Shown: positions 44,906 through 57,628 of the stretch, piece after piece
How the letters are laid out: every line of letters starts with the position of its first letter
How positions within the stretch are numbered: the stretch's first letter is position 1
Program-made: the position numbers and the translations under genes
The notes under the pieces: model-generated
Database searches by the model: none
What the model saw: the letters and a program-made list of their open reading frames with translations, nothing else
What the model was told of the DNA's origin: nothing
Assembly (NCBI GenBank): GCA_025093555.1
Contig: JAIWNF010000028.1
Span: 62,001-126,000, forward strand
DNA: 64,000 nucleotides
Reading direction: 5' to 3'
Origin: Circinella umbellata
Taxonomy: Eukaryota > Mucoromycota > Mucoromycetes > Mucorales > Lichtheimiaceae

Positions 44906-47900
44906 CTAGGAGGAAAATAGCCGAAGTAACAAGTACATTACGGATCCACAAAATCGGAATGCTGCAAGACCAGCATTTGTCCATAAAAGAACTGCCATAT
45001 ATGTTGAGCCAGCAGACGCTACATATATCGTATCATATTCTGGTGATGTTACAAATGCTATTAATAAAGCATTACATGCAATCCATGCTAATACCAGATG
45101 TGTTCTAAATGACCTATAATAGTCTTCTTGATTAAAAGAAGGTGGTTCCTATAATTATGATAATACAATTTATATAATTTATACAACTATTAGATGAAAT
45201 TACTTTGAGATACTATTGTTGCATTTTTTATTTTACCTCCTTTGGTTTTTCTTTTTTTTCTAAATCATTTAAAGCCTCGTCGTATTGACTATTAACATCC
45301 ACTTGATCGGCAGGTAAATCAATTTCCACAGTATCCTCACCATCACCTTTATCCTTTTTCTGTTTCTTAACAACCCCAAGATCCTTGGATACAGTATTAT
45401 CACCTTTTGTTCCCCAGCTAGTAATTAAAACCACTATTATTAGTTATAAATTTAATGGTAATCGAAGTGTTTTAAAACCTCTTATATGAATTTATCCTGC
45501 TATTCAATATGTTGAGTAATAAATATAATTACGGTACCTGACATCGTGAGTATTACAGAATGCATATATCGTCAAAATATTTGTAAATCCAGGCAATAAA
45601 ATTAGATAGGGCAAAAAGCTCGTGATCATATGCATAGGTTGGCGATAAAGAAGACTTGATACAAAATATAAGCCATAGGTTGACATGACAGAAATTATTA
45701 TATTACGAAGTCCAGCATTTTCTTGAAGTGCTGTAATAAAGCTACTTTGATCCACCGCACCTTGTACACCTTTAAATGTAAGCCATGCTGCAGCAAAAAG
45801 CATATATGCCATTATAATCGAAAATGCTATAAGACATCCAATGAATAGCCATTTTGATCTAAAAATGATATATATATATATATATGTATGTATAAAATTA
45901 GTTTTTTTTTCTATTATCAAAGAACATGCCTTATAAAAACAACTTACACCTGTGGGCGGTTTCCCATAGAACATATAAACACAACAACAAGTACAAACAA
46001 GTAGGCATATCGAAATATATCAAAAAGTTTCTGGCCCCAACCACCCGGTAAGGGATCAATTTCTGGGTTTACTAAGCTTTTTGTGACAAAGTAGAATGCG
46101 ATATAAAAGTTTCCCTATTAAATAAATAGCACAAATCCGGTTTTTTGATTAATATATGTATACATTGTAAACTTGTAGTGAATAGAACGAGAAAAACGTT
46201 ATTTACCAATGCAACCCAATTAAATACTAAACTAATAACATTATAAATCGACTCAATAGTTAACAAGACCAAACGTGTAAATGAATGCCGACTTTGCCAC
46301 ATAGATCTAAAGTTCCATAAACTATAAACGCCGGCAAAAAAACTACCATTTAACCATCGACGCCGCTGAGATATAAATTCGGGAAGCCCTTCAGGTACAT
46401 CTGTCACTGCAAATGCAGTATTACAGTACTGTAGCACCCATCGTTCATTTTTTTTCGCAACCAATTCATAACATAATATTCTGTCTTCGGCTAAATACAT
46501 GTTGGCTTCAAATAGTCCACCTTCATTATTTTTATGAAGTGTTTCTCCTTTAAAGTATTTTTCCAGCGGACCATGGCCATTGATATCATTCTGTAATGCC
46601 GCATAACGATAAGCTGAAAAAGCCCCAGGAAGAACAGATATATAACCGAACACACTTTCCATAGGTTTATCGAGGATATTAGACATTTTGTATTCAAAAT
46701 TTTGTGCAGCCACCAACGGGTTCAATAAGTTTTTGCAATAAGGACCAAGCATAGCTCGGATTTCACCACAGGCACCAGCTACTTGTACATTTTGAGCAAA
46801 TGTTTTCCATAGTTGATAAATACTAACATTTCCAGGCCTTGTTCCAACATCAAGTAAGACACAGATTTTAGGCTTTAAAAGAGGACCAAAGGCATTAAAA
46901 AACCATCGATGTGAATTAATTTTTTTGGCGTTTTTTTCTTTTAAGCAAAATAAGACTTGTACTGGTACAATTCCCTGTTATTATTATCATTATAGATTTG
47001 TCATCATTGAATTTAATTGATTGAAAAAACTAATAAGTTTTTAAATTTCTCTTCTTATGTGTTTACCAATAATAGCTAAGAATAGTTATTACTACTATAC
47101 CTTGTCTGAACCCTTTAATTTCATATCTTCATCTATGGATATTTGCGTTGTGAACTAAAAAAAAATTATATAATACGTAGAATATGAGTTATTGAATAAT
47201 AGAATTACATTGTCCATGGTCAGTAAGAGCTATTATTATTACCTCGTAAAGGTGAGCTTCAACAGGTTTGTCATCTACTACATTTTTTGCAACACCTGCT
47301 TGGTATATTCCCATGGCAGCAAGAACAGTCAAGACGCGTTTATTGATAATTTTTCGACCATCGGCGACAATGGATACAACGACCTTTTTCCAACTTTCAG
47401 TATTCCATGTATCTGAACACGTTTGTTTACATAGATGAGCGATATTTTTCATTACTCCGTGCATGGTTCGAGCAAACAATATTTCGTCCTCCTATAAGCA
47501 CATAAAAATAAATATTATATTGTAGTTAATTAGTACTATGTACATAACAACAGGTATTAATAATTGTTCAAATAGAAAAAAGAGAAGTTTAATGATAACT
47601 CACGTTATACATAGTAATGACGATGAATATTTCAGTTTCACGCTGATAAATTTGTTGTCGTAATTCGTAATTTTTGAAAGGAACTTCATCTGGATCACAG
47701 GTCACAGCAGTATATCGCATAGTAGTAAATTCTGGATCTTTTCTAGGAAGTGCGTCCAAAAGTCGATCAGGTACTTGCTGATCAACCACCAAATTGCCTT
47801 TTGTTAAACGGATTCTATGAGTGGCGTAACGACGTGCTGTGTGGGCTGGTGCACGGCCATAATGCATACGTAATCCAGTTGGTACAGAGGAGTCGCCATT

Positions 47901-48437
47901 GTACGTTACTGTACTATTATCATCATCCGCTGATGCTGAATCAATCAAGGTGCTTGTTGTTGATACTCTATTACCACGTTGGTATTGTTGTGCTGATGGT
48001 GTACGAAGTTGGTTCTGAGAATGGTCTGCATATGTGTATTGTTGTTGTTGCTGCTGAAGAGTACGCCGTGGGGGTGGGGGTGGAGGACTTTCTGTCAAAG
48101 GTGGAAGTTCATGTAAAGGTGCTGTTGGAGGCCGAAAAGGGGTTGTGAGAACAAAAGGTTGATTTGATGATCCAGATGTTGAAGGAAGGGGTGGTACTGA
48201 TGATACCCCATCCATCACTCTGCTAGTGGGACTTTGCATTCGATTAATCATATCTGTTTGTTGTTGTTGTTGCTGCTGCTGTGATGCATTATCTTTACCA
48301 AATACAAAATTATAAAGCCAACCACCGATACCATCATCATCACTTTGGTGATTGCTACGACGGTTATTATTCCGTTGATTGAACGACGTCGAAGAAGGAG
48401 GAGGAGAACTTGGTGCAATATGATTCCGTTGTTCCAT
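44906..48437 (-). CDS. Chitin synthase (class I/II type)
   Basis: Eight exons (47604-48437, 47243-47491, 47101-47154, 46207-46974, 45948-46114, 45538-45858, 45237-45417, 44906-45148) give 938 residues. A disordered N-terminus with Gln and Pro runs leads to the chitin synthase N-terminal domain ([20 protein letters not shown]) and the catalytic core: [62 protein letters not shown], the LAEDRIL acid and the [13 protein letters not shown] acceptor and product motif. At least five membrane segments follow, ending near LLRLFSS. It polymerises GlcNAc from UDP-GlcNAc at the plasma membrane. All catalytic motifs are present, so it should be active. The start at 48437 is the first ATG after an upstream AT-rich leader; it faces the EXD2-type gene across a 209-bp shared upstream region. 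Confidence 0.95.
48255..48285. repeat. CAA/CAG trinucleotide tract (poly-Gln) in chitin synthase exon 1
   Basis: On the coding strand a run of CAG/CAA codons gives about eight consecutive Gln; a second shorter run lies at 48038-48057. Probably length-variable. Confidence 0.85.
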
Positions 48438-48646
48438 GCAGTAAATATATGTGCTATTCACAAAATTAAATAATAAAGAGAAAGAAAACAGTTTGTTATC
48501 ACCTGTCGCGTTTAATAAGCCAGAAATAAAAAAACAAAGAACAAAGAAAATTTGGATTTTATTTTCTTCTGTTCCCAAAATGGAGTTTTGTTTTTTTTAT
48601 ATTTCCTTTCTGCATCCAAATTATTACCATATAAACACAACGAAAT
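48438..48646. promoter_or_regulatory. Bidirectional promoter region, chitin synthase / EXD2-type gene
   Basis: Only 209 bp separate the two divergent start codons, so both promoters must lie here or extend into the leaders. No individual factor site was identified. Confidence 0.45.
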
Positions 48647-49834
48647 ATGCCAGCACAAAAGAAGTCTGTGGTCATGCCAAGCCGAAAGGCTAAAAACATT
48701 TACGAAAACTGGAAAGTCTATTCAAAACAGGGAAAACTTATGTTTAGATGTAACCAGTATGTGTGTTTCTTTGTTCTTTCTTTTTCTCAATTTGATCAAA
48801 TGATTTCTAAAATGAATAAGTAATGACAATCCGTAATTGTAGACGAAAAGCACAGTGGTACTTGGTACGCGAGTTAGCAACTATCAAAGATAATGAAGAG
48901 CGAGCCATTCAATTGAATTTCGAAGCAAAAGGACAAGGACATGCAGAAGACGATTATATGGTTGAAGATCGTGATAATTTTTGTGTTATATGCGGTTCAA
49001 CTGACAGCCTAACATTACATCATGTTGTATGTATTTAAAACAGAAAATAAGCCTTTTTTTTCTTTATCTACCTCTTTGCTTATTTATTTGCTTATTTATT
49101 TATAGGTTCCTTATGTATATCGTCAATGGTTTCCACTAACCATCAAGTCAAAATCAGTAAGTATGACAATGGATAGCAATGACAACAAACATTAAATTTT
49201 AACTCAACTCTAATTTTTATTTTTATTTTTTATCAAGAGTCGAGATTTATTACTTGTATGCAAGCATTGTCATGATCAGTATGAAAGATATGCCACATCT
49301 TTTAAGAAAAACTTGGCAACAAAATATGAACTACCATTAGAAGGTAAAGGATGGGTTCGTGTACCTGAGAATCGAACAGCACGTAAAGCCGCATCAGCAT
49401 TACTTAGAGCAGCAGATAAATTACCACCTCAAAGAAAACAAGAACTTGAAACAATTGTCAAAGATTTTTGGGAACGAAAAAAACAAGAAATCTCAACCAT
49501 GGAAGCAATTCAGACTATAAAAAAAGATAAAGAAGAAAAGGAAGCGTGTAATGATGATGAAAGTGTGGATTGGCAAGTATTGGATTGGCAGGAAGTTTTG
49601 CAAAAATGTTGTGAACTTCAGGAATTATTCCAAGGACCAGATTTTATTGAACATGGCCAAGGGGTTGTACGACACTTGATGGTTAAGGAAACAGTGGATG
49701 ATAATAACGGTAAAGAACGGTGGCCAGATCTGGAAGATTTCGTTAAAGAATGGCGTCAACATTTTCTGGATCATTCAAAACCAAAGCATTTAAGCGAACG
49801 ATGGACTGTGGATGGTGAAATATATACCCATTAG
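48647..49834 (+). CDS. HNH/treble-clef protein like the C-terminal region of EXD2, no exonuclease domain
   Basis: Four exons (48647-48756, 48843-49026, 49106-49156, 49238-49834) give 313 residues. After a basic N-terminus (MPAQKKSVVMPSRKAKNIY) comes YSKQGKLMFRCNQRKAQWYL, then a Cys/His module: FCVICGSTDSLTLHHVVPY, YRQWFP, LLLVCKHCHDQYE. Spacing C-x2-C, His-His, C-x2-C-H is that of an HNH or treble-clef fold, and the surrounding residues follow the region downstream of the 3'-5' exonuclease domain in animal EXD2. The C-terminus is Lys/Glu-rich helix with a conserved-looking WPDLEDFVKEWRQHFL end. There is no DEDD exonuclease domain within this gene. A role in nucleic-acid binding or cleavage is inferred. 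The ATG at 48647 is the first in frame, but a missing upstream exon cannot be excluded because the divergent gene begins only 209 bp away. Confidence 0.78.
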
Positions 49835-52265
49835 TAGAAGGTTATAGGGGTTTGTTTAGTAGTCACTTGTATATATATATCTTTTTACTAGATTATCTTG
49901 TATATAAATAATTGAGCTTCACTTTGTTGAAAACAAGGATGGTATAATTATGCTCGCTGCACAATTTAGTAAATCGTCTCATATTGATAAGGTAGAATTG
50001 TTGGGATGAATCGATTATTATCAGGAGCTGTAATTGACATATATATATTTGATGAAGTGCTATGCAAATGATATATCGGGATTTTTATATCTTTGCGTCT
50101 CATTATTAGCATACTGTTAGTATTTGTTGCGATGGCGACTATGATCGCATTTTTTCGAAATATAGAAAAACATGTATATGTATATGCACTTACACATTCA
50201 GTGGGCTAAACACAATTGTCACTATACAATTGCACTAAAAAGCACTCCATTCTTCTTCACAAGCAGCAAGGAGTTCCAGGACTATAGTACACAGATAATT
50301 ACTGATAATAATTAAAATGGTTATCATCATGTGGTGAGCTCTTTGTAATCTTTAATCAAGATATTTAGCTTTATTGTGGGGCCTTTATTGTTGACGATGC
50401 CCGAACACTCGGGGGCAAAAAAAAAACTTGGTTTGGGTTATCAAAAAGGGCATTCTTTTACCCAAACTTTATTTCTGTTATCTTTTTCTGTGCCTGAATA
50501 TATAGTAAATCTAGGGCTTCCAATTCTTATTACTATTCTTATGAGTAAATGAATTATATGCTGTACTGTGTCATTTTTTTTTTTAAAAAAAAAGAAACAC
50601 TTTACCCTGTAGGTTGAGAAAGTCAAGGGTCGAGTATTGTTTTTCATGTGTGAGCAAAATAAAAAAGAGAAAATAAACACTCATTAGATTGCTTGGTGAA
50701 AACAACAGATAAGATACCGTCAGAGTAGACAACAGCAAAATAATAATAATAATAATACAATCATTTCTCAATGTTATCTAATATATTATCATAAAGAACA
50801 AGGAGACAAAACTTTGATATGTTTTGAAATAACAGTATGAGGGTATATAATATTTTGTCGGGTGTTGATTTTACTGATAGCCATGATATCGTCTTTTATG
50901 TAGTATTCAGTGATATATGACAAATCAAAGAAACCATTGATAATGGAATGTGGTAAAGTTTGATGTATAGAATATTCGTGAGCAATAGTGCAAATCCGTA
51001 TTTTTTTTGGCGAACGTTGAGAAAAAAAGAAGAGTGACACAGTATCACAACTGGCAGTGGCTATAATTAAGGCCGTCGTTGATAACAAAATTGTAAAAGG
51101 AAAATTGACTGACTAATTTGGATATGTATTGATTGTCATTTGGCAATAATGGTTTTAGCAAACTTGTGCTTTCTCGGTAACTAATATAATTGTAGTATCT
51201 TTGTCGCGGATAGGTGTGCCGTAAAATATATATATAAGAAAAAAGCTTCCAGAACCGACTCTACCTTTCTGTAACGCGTATACTTTTAGAGCAATGAGCA
51301 GTATAACCTATAGTTTTTTTTTTACGAAAAGATGGACTAGCAACCCAAGTATCACAGAACCAACAGCATTGAATTAAACTCGTTCATATTAGTACCAATG
51401 GCGATGACAGTGATCATGGAGGTGAACGGACCTGCTACGCTAAATCGAATATTCTATTGCAATCTAAAGAAAAAAATAACAAAATAGGCGCGCTTTTCAC
51501 CCAACTGATACGATGGTCGTACACGATAGAATCTGGCATCATTATCATCGGGACTGGGTTAGAGCTTACCATTTCATTAATTGAACCAAAAAAGGAAATA
51601 TTTCTTTTTATTACGACATATTACGCCTGTGGATTAAATTCATGTTTGCTGTGAAACGCAGATCCTGTTTAATTATATCAGCAAACGTTCTATTAAAATT
51701 TTTTTTTAAAAAAATAACATGCATGATTACACTTATTTGTATCTATATATTACATTTAGCAGCTATATGTATCATAGTAAAAAAAGCAAAGCACCTGAAA
51801 AGAAGATGCGAAATACTATATAATATTTGATCTACCTAAATATAAACTGCTATTGATTTTATAAATTGTGGGCAAATAAGAAACAAAAAAAAACAAATTA
51901 TTCTCTGTTTTAAGATAAGGAGATTATTAGTCACACAGTTCAAAGTTATCAAATATCATATTTCTGATAAAAAAAAAACAATCGGAAATCTTATTATATA
52001 GTGATAACCTATACTATCAATGTGCATTTTTTCATTGACAATCAATAGCCAAGTAAAAAAGGAAGCGACAAGAGAGCACGATATCTATTATCTATCCAAT
52101 TTTGACCAGCAAAAAAAAAGATATATCGTTATCATTATTGCTCTAGAATAATACATGGAGAAAAGAAATCCATAGTATATAAAGGTCACTGTTTTTCAAT
52201 TTCTTTCTTATTATTATCATTTATAAATTCCACCTGTATATTATATAGCTATAACAATAACAACT
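49835..52265. other. Intergenic, about 2.4 kb
   Basis: AT-rich. A plus-strand stretch at about 51375-51654 has a protein-like frame (see findings) and is the only hint of former coding sequence. A small hairpin CCCGA-ACAC-TCGGG followed by A10 sits at 50400-50425. No gene called. Confidence 0.4.
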
Positions 52266-54922
52266 ATGGTGAAAACTACTACATCTCTATTTTTATTAGC
52301 TACTGCTGCTTTACAAGCCTTGGCAGCCCCCACAGTCTCTTATGATTCTACTCTTACCATTGATGATACTCTGCAGGCAGATTCATTAACAAACATCTTT
52401 TTGGATTATGGTTCTGCGTCCTTTGAAGGCCCACTGACTCTTTCTTATGGTGCTTGTGATACTAAGAAAGCTACACATATTATTGGCACAACCGAAGTGA
52501 CTCCAGAGTTTCAACCTACCAAGTTTGTCTGGGCTGTTCCTTCAGATGCTCAAACAGGTTGTATTTTTGCCAAGGATTCTACTGGAAGTACTATTGCTCA
52601 AAGTGAACCTTATACTGTCTCAACCAAGTTTTCCAAACGCGGGCATCCTGAATTTGAAGATATGCATTTTGATGCCGTTAAATTCCATAAAGCTCAAATG
52701 ACGAAGCGTAACAAAATTCATGCAAGTGACAAGTCTGAGAGTAAGTTGATAACAGGGAAAAGATAAAAAGGTTTTTCTTTTTGCGATAGTTGTGCAAATA
52801 ATTATAATTAACTAATTAACTAATAATAACACACTATGTTTTTTTTTCTCTACATAGAAATTGGCATTGTTGGTGCTGGTATGTCGGGTCTCTTTGCTGG
52901 TTTGCTTTTGGATCAAGCAGGCATTCATAATTACGAAATTTTGGAAGCAAACGACAGACTTGGAGGGTATGTTATCATTATTATTAATTTTACTTTTTTA
53001 TTTTTAAGAGCTGCTAGATAATATATGATATTAATACTAATAATGATAAATCCACTTTATTTATTATAGTCGCGTCCATACCACTTATTTCGGCAACTCA
53101 TCTACTGCTTATCAAGAAATGGGTATGTTATACACTTGAACTAAAAGATACTAGCCTTGTGAATGTTACATTGGAAAAAATTTGTTTTGTTTAATTTGAA
53201 TATAATTATAATATATAGGTCCTATGCGTTTCCCTATCTCGATTGATTACGGAGACAAGAAACTTCCTGTAACTGATCATAATTCTGTTTTTGCTCTTGC
53301 TAAAGAATTGAACGATATGAATGATGAAGAATATAAAATTGAATTTATTAAATGGACTCAATCATCCGAAAAGTATGTATTAATTTATGGTTGTTTATAA
53401 CATAACTCCAGTAGTCATGCTTTCAAAATTTGTAATACTAATCCCTGATACTTTATTTGTTATTTTTTTTAGCAACTTGTATTACAGAAATGGCATTCGT
53501 TTACCTAATGGTCGTGTTCCCACTGTTGGTCAAGTTGCTGCCAATGCTTCGCTTACCAAAGACGCAGGCACTGGCGAATTTAGTGAGCAGGTGGATAAGG
53601 CCACTGCCGAATTTTACACTGATGATTGGATGAAGTTGATGAGCAAGGATATGTACAAGGCGCACGCTGTATGTCTATATAATTTTTTTTTTCACAGCTG
53701 TAAACAAAACAAAGTACTAATAGCAAATTGTAATTACGTTATTTGATTATATAGAAAGCACTCGAGGAGAATTATGATGATTGGTCTGAGTCTGCATGGC
53801 TTCATCAAAAGTCTGGTCTTAGTTTGAATGCCACTGAATATGCCACTGGTTTGAAGTCTGGCAATATTTGGGAAGATATGTACGTAACTGGGCCATATTC
53901 TTGAGGAAAATTGTATATAACTATCGAGCTATTATAATATTTACTTATATTTCAATCTATTTGTTTGATTCTTTAGGTATGACACTTTTACATTTAGTGC
54001 CACTGACTGGCGTACTATTCAAGGTGGCCTCAATCGTTTGGCAAAGGGTTTTGCACCAGTTCTTGGAGATAAAGTTGAGTTCGGTATTAAGGTCAACAAG
54101 CTTGCTGTTGAAGAAAATGGTCAAGTCTCAGTTCAATGGAAGACAAAGCCTTATGATGAAGAATATCAATCCAAGTCTTACGATAACGTTATTGTTGGTG
54201 TACCATTTACAATTGTCAGAAACTGGCATCTTCCTGGTAAGTTATATATATATATACTTCAATTTATATTTAAATAGTTACATAATTTAACTGACCGTTG
54301 TACGCTGTTATAAAATATAGAACTTCCTTACACTTTGACTCGCGCCATCAAGAACATGGGTTATGGTCAGGCATGTAAAGTAGCTCTCGAATTCTCTGAA
54401 CGATTCTGGGAACAATATGAACTTCCAATTAAAGGTGGTTGTGACTCCACTGATTTATCTGTTGGTAACATTTGTTATCCATCCAATAATTTGGGTCAAG
54501 AAGGTCCAGGTGTCATGCTTGCTTCTTATTCAAGTGGTGACGGTGGTCTTCGGTTTGCTTCCATGACTGAAGAACAACATGTTGCACACGTACTTGAAGA
54601 TATTTATGAACTTCATGGTGAAATTGCCAAGGAAAAATATACTGGTAATTATGATCGTGTCTGTTGGATCTTGGATGAATTCCAATCTGGTTCTTGGGCT
54701 TCCGCTGAACCTGGTCAACATAAACTTTACATGCCTTCTTACTTTGAAATGAATGACGGTATTGTCTTTGTTGGTGAACATACGGATATTAAACATGCTT
54801 GGATTTCAGCTGCTTTGGAATCTTCTATTCGTGGTGTTGCCATGGTACTTGTTGAACATGGTCATATCAAAGAAGCCAAACAACTTGTTAAAAAGTGGAA
54901 TGCTACTTGGATGAAAATTTAA
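52266..54922 (+). CDS. Secreted L-amino-acid oxidase (flavin amine oxidase family)
   Basis: Eight exons (52266-52740, 52858-52966, 53070-53122, 53219-53372, 53473-53668, 53755-53879, 53977-54236, 54321-54922) give 657 residues. A signal peptide (LFLLATAALQALA) ends near residue 20. A 140-residue N-terminal domain of beta character and with two Lys-Arg sites (SKR, TKR) precedes the FAD domain, which opens with IGIVGAGMSGLFAGLLLDQAG (dinucleotide fold) and LEANDRLGGRVHT, then EMGPMRFP as in L-amino-acid oxidases, and closes with DGIVFVGEHTD and the GVAMVLVE FAD end. It should oxidise L-amino acids to keto acids, ammonia and peroxide outside the cell. The KR sites suggest Kex2-type maturation of a prodomain. 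If intron 1 is retained, exon 1 alone encodes a 166-residue secreted product ending at 52766. Confidence 0.9.
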
Positions 54923-55235
54923 AAGTATATAAAGCTGTATTAAACTTTATCCATCCTTTATACCTTTAAAGCCTCAGCCTTATTATCTATTTATTCTCTT
55001 TTGTTTCCATGTTATATTAGACTTTGTGTATGCTTCATTGTAATTTTTTGCCTTCCCTCCCCCTTTTTTTCAATATAATAAATATTTTTGCCTAATAATA
55101 ATCTTGTCATAAAAAGGATTCAACCATAATTGGAATAAAAAGAACCCCGCTTAATTTTTTTTGGGAAAAAAGAAATTTTAACATGCAAAAAAAAAAAGTT
55201 TGTTTCTTACTTTGCTTGTACATCATTCGCGTAAT
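54923..55235. other. Intergenic, oxidase to TRM6
   Basis: 0.31 kb of 3' and 5' flank with poly-T and poly-A runs; nothing else seen. Confidence 0.4.
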
Positions 55236-57235
55236 ATGGCTACAACAAAAGAAGTAACGCCAACAACAGTAGGATCCGCTAAACCTACTGTTGTTCCAGT
55301 TACAACAACAACGGACGATATTGAAGAAGATTTCCCTCATATTCGTGAAAATCAATATGTTTTGATCCATATGCCTAGCGGGAATGTCAAAATGGTCAAC
55401 TTAAAACCTAAAAGGTAATATTAGTTTTTTTCTTAGAACTAAAAAATCAAAATCTGATCTTTCAACTTGAATGGATCTATAGAATCATAAAACAGTAAGA
55501 CTCGACTCTAATATTATCATTGTTTATTTATTTTAGTCAAGTATCGTTAGGAAAGTTTGGTACATTTTCTTCTAACAATTTAATTGACAAGCCATTTGGT
55601 TTATCGTATGAGATTTACGATCAAAAGGGCAATATTCGACCTGTTCGTAACTGGGCACTTGCCACTGTTGGTATGTTGATTTTAATATTTTTGATACGAC
55701 TTATACAAATTGATAAATACATGAGGTCTTTGTTTTTGTTTTTGTTTTTTGACCTACGATAATCCACTTATATAGAGGAGACCAATGCTAATAACCAAAA
55801 TATTCTCGACACTGCTGGTGTTCAAAAGTTAACTCATGAAGAAGTTGAGAAATTGAAACAAGAAGGATTAAAGGGAAATATGAAGCATGATGTATGTGAA
55901 TTACAATAATGACAATAATAATATTCATTTCTTTAATCATTCTCTTTCTCTTTTTTTTCCCCTGTAGGATATTATCAACAAAATTATTGAATCTCATTCA
56001 GAATTCGATAAAAAAACCGAATACTCAAAAGCTAAATATATTCAACGAAAACGAAAAAAGTTCATGAAGGTTTTTACACCTGTTCGTCCAACATTATATT
56101 CACTTGCTCAATTCTTTTTCACCAAAAACCCTGACAAGATTAGAAATATGCGTGTTGATACACTCTCACAAATCATTAGTTTAGCCAATATTCATGCTAA
56201 TAGCAAAATGCTCGTTGTGGATGATACACAAGGTCTTATTGTTTCAGCTATGGCGGAACGAATGGGTGGATATGGCAAAATTGTTGGTATTCATGATGGT
56301 GATCATCAGAACTATGATGTGATGCGCTATATGAACTTTTCTAAACGTATCCTTGAGTCAGTTCATACTATTCCATTGGCAAAGATAGATCCAAATGAAT
56401 CTGAAGGTAAACATATTATTATTATTTTTGGAGGGTAAAAAGTATCCTACATGAAAACAAAAAAGAATAAATTTTAATTATGCAACGGACATATATAGAA
56501 GAATTTGTACCTAGATCTGAAGAAGAGATAGCAGCCATGTCGGAAGCTGAATTACGAGGTTATGAAAGACGTCAAAGAGTAGCAGCTTCAAAGGCAGAAA
56601 CTCGAAAATTATTTTTTGATGGAAAATTTGATGGGTAAAAAAAAAACACTGCATGAAAAAAAAAGAAGGGTGAAAGCGGTTTGCCTCTAGTTATTAGAAT
56701 GAAGGAATTTGCATGTTACTAATTGCTGATAACTTCTTATAGTTTAATTATTTCATCGCAATATACACCTGAAACAGTTATCAAGAAACTCGTTCCATAC
56801 TTGTCAGGATCTAGACGTATTGTGGTATACAGTCACAGTAAAGAAGTACTTTTGGAAGCAGCCCATTATATGCGTAAATCAACAGATTTCCTGGCAGTCG
56901 ATATTACAGAAAGCAGCCTTCGTCAATATCAAGTACTTCCAGGTCGAACACATCCTGAAATGACAACAAGTGCTGGTGGTGGATATATATTATCAGCTAT
57001 TAAGATTATTGATTGTCCGTTTGATATGTCACAAGTATATAGCGAGAATAATGCACGAAGGAAGAAACGTAGAAATGAAAAAGAACAAAAAAAGTTAGCT
57101 GAGAAAAAATCTTCAGGAGGAAAAGAAGAAACTTCAGAAGAAAAACCTGTAATAGAAGAAGAAGGAGAAGAACAAAAGAAGTCTGAAAAGATGGATATAA
57201 CTGAAGATGGGGAATCTACTACTACTGCTGCATAA
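55236..57235 (+). CDS. TRM6: tRNA (adenine58-N1) methyltransferase non-catalytic subunit Trm6
   Basis: Six exons (55236-55414, 55537-55670, 55776-55891, 55968-56406, 56499-56634, 56743-57235) give 498 residues, usual for Trm6/Gcd10. The N-terminal beta domain (VLIHMPSGNVKMVNLKP, GKFGTFSSNNLIDKPFGLSYEI) and the central KAKYIQRKRKKF and FTPVRPTLYSLAQFFF segments are characteristic, as is the Rossmann-like second half with MLVVDDTQGLIVSAMAERMG. It lacks a catalytic SAM-binding set, as expected: Trm6 pairs with Trm61 in the nucleus to make m1A58 in tRNA, including initiator tRNA. The charged C-terminus (KKRRNEKEQKKLAEKK, then acidic) may help bind tRNA. The start at 55236 is the first ATG and lacks any targeting signal. 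Confidence 0.95.
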
Positions 57236-57628
57236 AGAAAAGAAAAAAGAACAAACTAATAATAAGTTTATCCATATTATGTACAAATTTCATTCTCTTA
57301 ATCCCACTATATTATCAGCTTTTATCTTGTAAATTTCTATTATAAAAATTATTATCATGTTAAAAAAGTACACGTATTTCTATACAAGATATGACTATTC
57401 TATAATATATACAATGATCAATTAATAATATCATGCTTAAATCTTAAAACAATCGACGTGTGTTATTCAAGCAAATGAACATGATGCTTTCTTGATTCAT
57501 ATGACTTACATTAATTCCAAGGCAACAATCTCCGCTGCGCATGAATTCGTTTGTCTGTCCCCTCTTGACTTTTATTTCTCTCTCTCTCTCTCTTTCTCTC
57601 TCACTAGTCTTTTTTTTTTCTCCTGATA
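57236..57628. other. Intergenic, TRM6 to CTL gene
   Basis: 0.39 kb ending in a dense CT-rich tract just before the next start codon; no gene seen. Confidence 0.4.
57575..57603. repeat. (TC)n polypyrimidine tract in 5' leader
   Basis: A nearly pure CT run beginning about 55 bp and ending about 26 bp upstream of the CTL gene start. Such tracts are common in fungal promoters or leaders; whether it is functional is unknown. Confidence 0.9.

Noticed and set aside
50400..50425. Hairpin followed by A-run resembling a bacterial terminator
   Set aside because: Eukaryotic context and only a 5-bp stem; no gene ends here.
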